Positions 17,976 to 24,584 of a stretch of DNA of 24,584 bases are shown here, in pieces; position 1 is the first letter of the stretch; the number at the start of each line of letters is the position of its first letter. The stretch is from Nemertoderma westbladi (taxonomy: Eukaryota; Xenacoelomorpha; Nemertodermatida; Nemertodermatidae). Location of the stretch: contig JAUCBJ010007369.1 in the NCBI GenBank assembly GCA_032718475.1, positions 64,001 to 88,584 on the forward strand, in the 5' to 3' direction. The notes beneath the pieces were generated by a model. It saw only the letters and a list, made by a program, of their open reading frames with translations. It was not told where the DNA came from and searched no databases. The translations under genes and the position numbers were made by a program.

Positions 17976-18119
17976 ATTGATTTTTGGTTAAATTTTCATC
18001 TCGACGTATTTAACCCTATCTGGCTCGGGTATTTTACTACGTAATTGACCCGGGGGAGGGGGGTCATTTTAGAATTTTTTTAGATCTTGTCTCAAAAATT
18101 ACAATTTTGATGGTATGGG

Positions 18120-18790
18120 TAAGGGTTTTCGAGGTCGCTGATCATGATAAAACTAGTTACTGTATATTTTGGTAATGCAAACTCAATTTTGGTGCCATTC
18201 TGATGCCCCAGAACGAAAAGTCAAGCCGAAAAATATTACTGTACAACTGTTATATTTTATTGCCTTTAGTTTGGTAATTCTGAAGCTACTGTATATTGGA
18301 TTTCAAGGTCGCTGATCACGATAGGCCTACAAATCGTTAACAATCTTCGTGGTAACGCAACTACAGGTAAAAATCGGGTAAAAAATTGGATAATATGATA
18401 TTTTTGAGTGTCATGTTCGTGATCAGCGTCCCACAAAACCAATGATGTCTTAAAATCAGTTGATTTGGTGATGATTTATGAATATCATATGTGTTTATAC
18501 TGTATTTTTCGTGTCGCCTATTGACACATATCCAAACATCCTAATCAACGAGGTACTGCACGTTATATTTCAGTTTCATATTCGTGATCAACATCCCAAA
18601 CAACCCATATGTTCACAAAGTCAATTTGATTTTGTGGTGATTTTTTGTTATCATGTATCATGCCTGTGTACTTCTTTCTTTTCGTGTCCCAGGGGGGACA
18701 TTCAAAATGACCGAAAAATTTATCTAAGGTTATAATTGAGTTCTATAATCGTGATCCAAAAAAACCACTATATCGCAAATAAATTAATTT
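18120..18790 (+). repeat. Decayed tandem array, period about 166-174 bp
   Basis: AGGTCGCTGATCATGATA (18132) and AGGTCGCTGATCACGATA (18306) are 174 bp apart. TCATGTTCGTGATCAGCGTC (18411), TCATATTCGTGATCAACATC (18576) and a weaker TAATCGTGATCC (18746) follow at 165-166 bp. Between them, words such as TTTTGGTAATGCAA / TCGTGGTAACGCAA and GATTTGGTGATG / GATTTTGTGGTG also repeat. Divergence is high. Confidence 0.6.
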
Positions 18791-19573
18791 TAGTGAGCCA
18801 AAAAAATCTTTTAAAAAATTTAGCACGAAAAATACTGGAGATGGGTGCCAGAAATTGACCACAGCACGAAAACTAAGAGATGCAAGATGCATCGTATTTT
18901 ATTTTATACTGTATATTGATAGCTTTTATGTTATTTTTTATTGCGTTTCTGACCATCCACATATCATTTAATTTTTTTCAAGAGACCTGCTGCCTGTGGC
19001 TGGCGTTGTGGCAAAGTTAGATGATCAACTGCGAGATGATCCCGACCACAGATATTTGCGAATTATACTCGCATGTCCGCCCATTGGTGATGGAAACATT
19101 CAAAGATGTAGACCTAGCACCAAGTTTAGAAAAGCGATTGGAGCGAAGGAAAAACTGCTAAGTCACACTGAGTTACATTATAGGCCTAATACAGTATAAT
19201 ATTGGGTGGCAACCCACACCAATATTACTATGATTATTTTAATGTATATTTCAAAGAATTCATCTTGCATCTCTAGTGTACGGCCTCCCATAGTCTACCA
19301 TGTATTCTATATTCGAGATGCAAGATGCAAAAAATAGATCATCTAGGATGTCCTTTTTTGCAACTTGCATCTCTAGTGTGCGGCTGGCCTTACATAACCA
19401 TGTAAACGACGTTTGATCTGTCGGATGACTCATTAAATTTATGGAAAATTCACGAAATATCGGTTTTCCCAACAAACCTGACTGGAAGATACAGATTAAT
19501 TACAAAAAAAAAATATAAAATGACACCCCCGCGCCCCGACCAAATAGAGTTAAAGCTGAGGCTAGAGCTTAAA
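18791..19573. other. Spacer with short GAGATGCAAGATGCA repeats
   Basis: CTTGCATCTCTAGTGT is repeated at 19264 and 19363 (about 99 bp apart). Its complement GAGATGCAAGATGC occurs at about 18878 and 19316, so the motif is present in both orientations. A plus-strand frame around 18996-19196 is not recognised in any frame. Confidence 0.5.
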
Positions 19574-19688
19574 GCTAAAGTTATTAGCATGTCAAAATTG
19601 TGACGACAACAGCTACTTCCAAAAATTTACCCATCCCCTAACTGTGTCGGTTCGATAAAACTCTGCCAACTCCGTGGCTCGCCCCACA
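19574..19688 (+). repeat. Dispersed fragment of the 10.7-11.9 kb repeat family (tail part)
   Basis: AAGTTATTAGCATGTCAAAA, then ACCCATCCCCTAACTGTGTC, CTCTGCCAACTCCGTGG and CTCGCCCCACA match 11742-11905 in order. The ACG microsatellite of the other copy is not expanded here (GTGACGACAACAG only). Confidence 0.8.
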
Positions 19689-20608
19689 ATCAACCATCGT
19701 CTGCGCTGATACAATTCTCAGAACTGAGGCAAATACACTGAGGAGTAATTGACCTGTTTGAAGAAATGCAGTCAGTTATTCAACCCGAATTAAATGTAGT
19801 CAACCCAGCTATGAAATGTTTACTTTACATAATTGATTGAGTGTCTCGTAACATAACTAATCTGTGCCTTAATATAATTAAATAAATACACATTGTGTCA
19901 TGGGAATTTCGGGATACCTATTCCAAAATGGGTTATTAATCATAGATGACAATAAATACTCGTAAACACTGTACGAATAAGTTATGGGTATCTTAATTGA
20001 TAAATAATCACAATTCTCGGTTATTAATAATATTATAAACTTTGCATGCCTACCTGCCATCTCGGCATATAATTAATAAGTCCGACGCCTCAACTACACT
20101 GTCGCCGCTGCCTGCAGACTGTTTAATGGGCCATTCAATTATCCAAAAGACTTACTTTCCCAGTGTATAAATAACAGAACAGTGTCTTCTTTTTAATAAA
20201 CTTTGTGGAGTCTATATTATTTGGCATCTGTGACTCTATGTATACAGAGACCGCCTTAACATTATCAGGATGTATCAGGATTATTACCTTTACATTCAGT
20301 GAGGCGGAACGTTTTTTATATAATTTATAAACACGTTTAAATTATGTTTTTGATGTTTAGCCGGCTGCTCCGGCTGCTCAGTCGTTGCACCATTTACCTT
20401 ACAAACAGACCTGTCGGCCAACAGACTGTTTGGCACGAAGGGAAGGTATTCCCTCCAAGGCAAACTTCAGCAGAGTGTAGGTAGATGATAGATTGAAATT
20501 TATAAAACGAACAATATTCAAAACACAGACACAGTGCTGGTCACATAATATACATTATGGACCTTCCAAGGTGTACGAATTCATTTACTTAGAAAATATA
20601 AAAGGATA
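19689..20608. other. AT-rich spacer, nothing recognised
   Basis: No coding similarity, RNA gene or tandem repeat was found on either strand. Confidence 0.5.
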
Positions 20609-20633
20609 GGGGCAGAGGGAGTGGGGGTGGGGG
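20609..20633 (+). other. Potential G-quadruplex sequence
   Basis: Four G-runs, GGGG-CAGA-GGG-AGT-GGGGG-T-GGGGG, satisfy the usual G3+ with 1-7 base loops pattern. No gene is seen next to it. Confidence 0.75.
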
Positions 20634-22929
20634 ATTCACAATTAACCCCTCTCCGGGAGGGGAAAATCGACGCAAATAACAGATGAATACTTTCAAAAAT
20701 AAAACTGTAACCTGTTCTTCTTCTACTAACTTTGGTTTAATGTTACTACTTTACTTCCCCTAAGTTTAATATTAGGTTTCAGATATTGATGTTTCAGAGT
20801 TTCATATATTGTTTAGCAGCTAGAAAATTCCACACTGTAACCCTACGTTTCCATTAGTGAGATCTAAAAGTAAAGTGAATTACTACCCCACTTAAAAAGA
20901 CCTCACTATATATACCCTGGCAGTGCTATAAAATTTATGAATGGATGTGTACAAATTTAAACAACGTCTGCCACAAATCAATACTATGGTAAGGTTTCCC
21001 TGACTTAGCGAGTGGGTATGAGTTAATCAGTTGTCTGTAAAGGTGGAGAGATATTGTATAATATAGATAGATTGGTGTGAAAGTCTGTCAGAGAAGTCAT
21101 AGAGAGCTCATATACACAATGATATCAGCAGGTAGGCTATGAATTGGAACAGCGCGAAATAAGAGAGTGCCTTGGGGATCAATATTAACCCTGGCAGTCT
21201 ATTAGTGTTGTTTGACCCAAGGTGATTCAATTACTTCTTACTGATTTGATTTTTTTGGTACCACATCTATAACTGGGGGAAATTAAACACCTCAACCCAA
21301 GTTTATATTCCAGCTGTGATGTTTAATATCATAGATATTAATTCAGTAACAACACAGCAGGTACACATATGTTACATCAAAATACACAAAACAACAAAAT
21401 GTTATCTGTGTCGGCTTGTAGACCTTCAGGCCATATACCAATATATATTATGGTGAGCCTGAGTTACAATATTTAGGGCAATGTTATTTGCAGCTGGCTG
21501 TGGTGGTGAAAATAATTATTTATTGTTTTTTTTGCAGTACAAAATGGGACAAACAAAAAACTTGATATAATTCAATGCGTTACTTTATTTATTAGAATTC
21601 ACCAGTTTTGCAACTGGTGACTGATTATGTTACCAAAAATGTTGGTGATTAAAAAAATACAGTAGATCTAAAATACCGCGGCACCGCTAATTCCGTAATT
21701 CCACAAGGAAGGCCCCTTGGCACTATACCGAGGTGATATAATCAGAATTCCTAAATAATAAAATCGTCAACCATATAATAGCCCTGCAATGGATAATAGG
21801 GGACATGGGCCCGGACTATCTATCTATTCCCTTCACATCACATCATATACCTGCCCTGCAAGAAAAGGGCCTAATTATTGAATTATAATGGGATAGGAAT
21901 GCCTCTAGTTCTACTACATTGGTTGGTTGCCTTGGCTTACAATACAGACTACCTTCCCTTTATAGTTAGCTGCATTATCCATACACCGTCGTATGTGCGT
22001 ACAAGATAGAGTGTACAGCCTACAGGTCCGTGGAATACGTACGTCCAAGGCCACCACCCGTCCCACCACAATAGCCACGCGTCCTTGTAAATTCGTGGAA
22101 TGTGCCCTGAGGCCTCCTCTGGTTTTAAGAAACATGTACCTCCTTACATTGAATTTTTATTATTTAATATAAGAAGCATTTCCATTTACAAAGCTGCAGA
22201 ATGTTAGTATACAATGGTTTGGCGAAGAATAAGGCAGGAAATGGGTCGCTAGGATAGCGAACGGAGTTCACATTACATTGAGGGCAATAGTGGGAATGGT
22301 CATTCACTAAATAATTCATTGTTGAATAGAGTTGAAGAATTTCTATTGAATTGTGGAGTCAAAGGCGACCTACGGAAAGTGAAACTATTTAAGTTGCATA
22401 CAGCATTTACAGCTAGTACTCATTGCTTACCCTACACTTTACTGTTATTGCAAATGTAATGCCGGGGTTGGGTGGTTAGTATGAAGGTGATGCATAGCCT
22501 GGGTGATGTAACCAGCCATTAAGGTAAGATAAGGCTAGCAGTTACACTACAGTAGATTGATTAGCTTGCTACATAGGTACGTATGAGCCGGTACGTATAT
22601 ATGCAATATATGTCAGTCTCACCTTGCCAAGGAGAGGAACTAAAGGTAAAACCATCATTGAATTTATTGTCCAGTCACACGCAGCCGGACCTAAGGCTGG
22701 CTATTTATTAACTATTATTTGAATAGACAACAACAGCCCGGCATAGACTCACGCCAAGTTTATGCGAGATTTTATTGCTACATACAGGACATCCCGATAT
22801 GGGATTAATGATTGATTGATCGCGAAATCAAATTAAACGATTACTAATTATTCTGAAAAAACAACCAATGGATTATAACACTTTATAAAATAATAGTTTG
22901 TTTATTAGTACCAACACTTAAAAAGCGTG
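20634..22929. other. AT-rich spacer, no gene recognised
   Basis: The only ATG-started frame worth mention is on the minus strand at 21914-22135 (73 codons, start at 22135), with no recognisable domain. A small 8-bp inverted repeat, CACCAGTT/AACTGGTG, lies near 21600. Nothing else is visible. Confidence 0.5.
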
Positions 22930-22946
22930 CCCCCCCCCCCCCCCCC
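22930..22946 (+). repeat. Poly-C tract (C17)
   Basis: Seventeen consecutive C residues, 32 bp upstream of the hairpin cluster. Confidence 0.95.
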
Positions 22947-22978
22947 AGTATATAATTGTATTATTACTCCTTTCCCTA

Positions 22979-23140
22979 TCAATTGGTTATTACCAATTGA
23001 ATTTCTAACCAAAACAATTAACGATGTTATTACATCGTTAATTGTTTTGGTTAGAAAAGGAAGGCCGTCTCTCTCTGTACCCTTAATTGTTAACAACATT
23101 GTTTGTTGTTTTGGTTAAAAAAGTATAAACAATGTTTATT
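22979..23140. repeat. Cluster of hairpins with identical TATT loops
   Basis: Hairpin 1 has stems 22979-22987 and 22992-23000 (9 bp, perfect), loop TATT. Hairpin 2 has stems 23002-23027 and 23032-23057 (26 bp, perfect), loop TATT. A third, looser inverted repeat pairs AACATTGTTT (about 23095) with AAACAATGTT (about 23127). The arms of hairpin 2 contain ATTGTTTTGGTTAGAA in both orientations, linking it to the repeat ends at 16139, 17561 and 24538. Confidence 0.9.
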
Positions 23141-24496
23141 GTATGTCAGTAATGTGAATTGTAATATTAATATTGTAGCATTCAAAGATTGAATGACTAT
23201 CACGCATCGCAATAATACGCCATTCGTATATCACATTCGTTTTGTTGATGTTCCTTGTCGCAAATAGGCCTATATAACTTGTATTGATTCTTTATTTCAC
23301 AGCGTCATTTAATAATATAATTTTCTGTAAAGTGATGTAAGTCAATAAATACCTATTGTGTGTTAATATTTGATCAATAAACATCAGGATTCGTGTTGAA
23401 TCATAAAGACCATCACAACAACCGACCGACACTATTGACAAACCTTATATTTCCAGTTAATAGGTTGACAATTAATTCCAAGAAGGCCATTAAACCTACG
23501 AAACCCAGGGCATTTTTATGAAATCTATTCAGAGGATATAACAGATGAGACACTATTAACAATCTTATCAATCCAATTCAACTACCACGCGTAGAAGACA
23601 TTGTTCCTGGGACCCCATAGAATGGCACAGCTCGAGTTTGTATTTCCCCGCAGTAAGATATAGTAATATTATCAGTAGGCGTGTATAGTATTTAGTCTAC
23701 ATAAGACGCATTAATAATACAGAACATTGTGTTTAAGATTATACCAACAGCGCCCATAGGTTATCTATAGAGTAAACCACCATCCCGCCTGTATAATTGC
23801 AAGATGGATTTCTGTATATGAATATTATATATGTTACCCGCTTTATGGACAAGCGTTTATTTACAACTTGGTACACGAATGTTAACCTAGGCTACTATTC
23901 GCTCTTATCTGTGTACTGAGAAACAGATAAGTGACATAAGGCTTATTTACTGCTAACACACAGGGCCCAGTTTAAGTGCAAATACCTATCCATTTGGCTA
24001 GGCGACTGTCCAAAACGATTATTGAATATTTGATATAGAGTTTAAGTCCATTTGTTTATGTTATAGGCAATGGTATGACCACAAAGTTGCCCATCAAGAC
24101 AACAATGGGTTCGTTTTGTTAAGAAACCTTTATTATCGCACCCCATTAAATAGGCCATCTAGGTGTTACCTTTAGGCAACAGGTTGGTTACTGTGTGCCA
24201 CAAACACAGAAACACGATCAATGTGGTTTATAATCGGGGTAAGATAGAATATTATATGATAGTATTACCCAGATTGAAGCTATTTTTTTTAGAATCGATT
24301 ACACTTTCGAAAGTTTTTACTGTTTTTAACTAACCTCCAAAAAAATATCTATTTTTATAAAACGAAATTAAATTTGTTTATTAAGAAATTGTCAGTTTTC
24401 CTAGAAACAGATCACAGATTATTATGCCCCTTTAGTGGAAAAATTTAGACAGGGGCAAACTGGAAGCAATTGAATATCTCGCCTCAATGTTAAATA
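23141..24496. other. AT-rich spacer, nothing recognised
   Basis: No exon-like similarity was seen. A 9-bp inverted repeat CTTATCTGT / ACAGATAAG (23904-23931) is the only local structure, and it contains two opposed GATA words. Confidence 0.5.
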
Positions 24497-24565
24497 TCAA
24501 TTTAGGGAAAGGAGCAGGTTACAGTGGAGCGATATTCTAACCATAACAATAAACTAACGTGAATA
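24497..24565 (-). repeat. Repeat-end sequence, inverted relative to 16126
   Basis: Read on the minus strand it gives AGTTTATTGTTATGGTTAGA, then GTAACCTGCTCCTTTCC and CTAAATTGATA, matching 16126-16185 and the arms of the 17551 element. It lies close to the right edge of the window, so any outer boundary is unseen. Confidence 0.7.
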
Positions 24566-24584
24566 GAACAACTTCACAGCTTTA

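Noticed and set aside
18996-19199. 67-codon open frame as an exon
   Set aside because: No family recognised in any of the three frames and no convincing splice sites. Left as unannotated.
21914-22135. 73-codon ATG-started minus-strand frame as a gene
   Set aside because: No recognisable domain, signal peptide or neighbouring exon. Chance occurrence is likely.
16126-24565. A single 8.4-kb DNA transposon defined by the facing repeat ends
   Set aside because: Not called as a feature because the pair is better explained as two members of a family also present at 17551 and 23002. There is no transposase or other coding, and the right boundary is at the window edge.

Overview
This window looks like non-coding DNA from a large, AT-rich animal genome. 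No intact protein-coding gene, functional tRNA or rRNA gene, or CRISPR array could be supported. An animal origin is suggested by a tRNA-derived SINE, a decayed non-LTR retrotransposon endonuclease, fold-back (MITE-like) elements, long minisatellites and very AT-rich spacers. The palindromic word TAGGCCTA and its trimmed forms recur (about 2143, 6433, 18325, 19181, 23266). I associate this with echinoderm and related marine deuterostome genomes, but that placement is an impression only.

Layout. 160-776: remains of a non-LTR retrotransposon endonuclease (EEP) domain with a fold-back inverted duplication. 1115-2316: a duplicated ~140-bp segment, with a minus-strand SINE (1651-1933) between the copies. 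2611-2785: a fold-back hairpin. 3121-3196: a C24 tract followed by a 16-bp motif that returns near 14.6 and 15.3-15.8 kb. 4224-7990: a CpG-rich 27-bp minisatellite split by a 1,225-bp insertion (6248-7472). The insertion has 5'-TGT...ACA-3' ends and a 6-bp target duplication, and is best read as a solo LTR. 8099-10107: a 19-bp minisatellite with higher-order structure that reverses orientation at a perfect 24-bp palindrome (9687-9710). 10736-11910: a diverged 135-170-bp array with a recent 315-bp tandem duplication and an ACG-type microsatellite. 12073-14298: a 21-bp minisatellite of about 106 units, marked at intervals by a 22-bp variant unit. 14350-14530: an unrelated second 21-bp array. 15301-15815: an inverted repeat and tandem copies of the 16-bp motif.

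The last 8.4 kb is mostly single-copy-looking AT-rich sequence. It contains a 253-bp fold-back element (17551-17803), dispersed relatives of the 10.7-kb array (17892, 19574), a decayed ~166-bp array (18.1-18.8 kb), a possible G-quadruplex (20609) and a hairpin cluster (22979-23140). The word TTTATTGTTTTGGTT and close variants occur seven times in both orientations from 16.1 kb to the right edge, mostly at the ends or arms of inverted repeats.

No genes here can be said to work together. The interest lies in repeat biology: nested insertions, array inversion, higher-order units, and families of short inverted motifs. Long open frames inside the minisatellites arise because their periods (27 and 21 bp) are multiples of three, and they are not called as genes.
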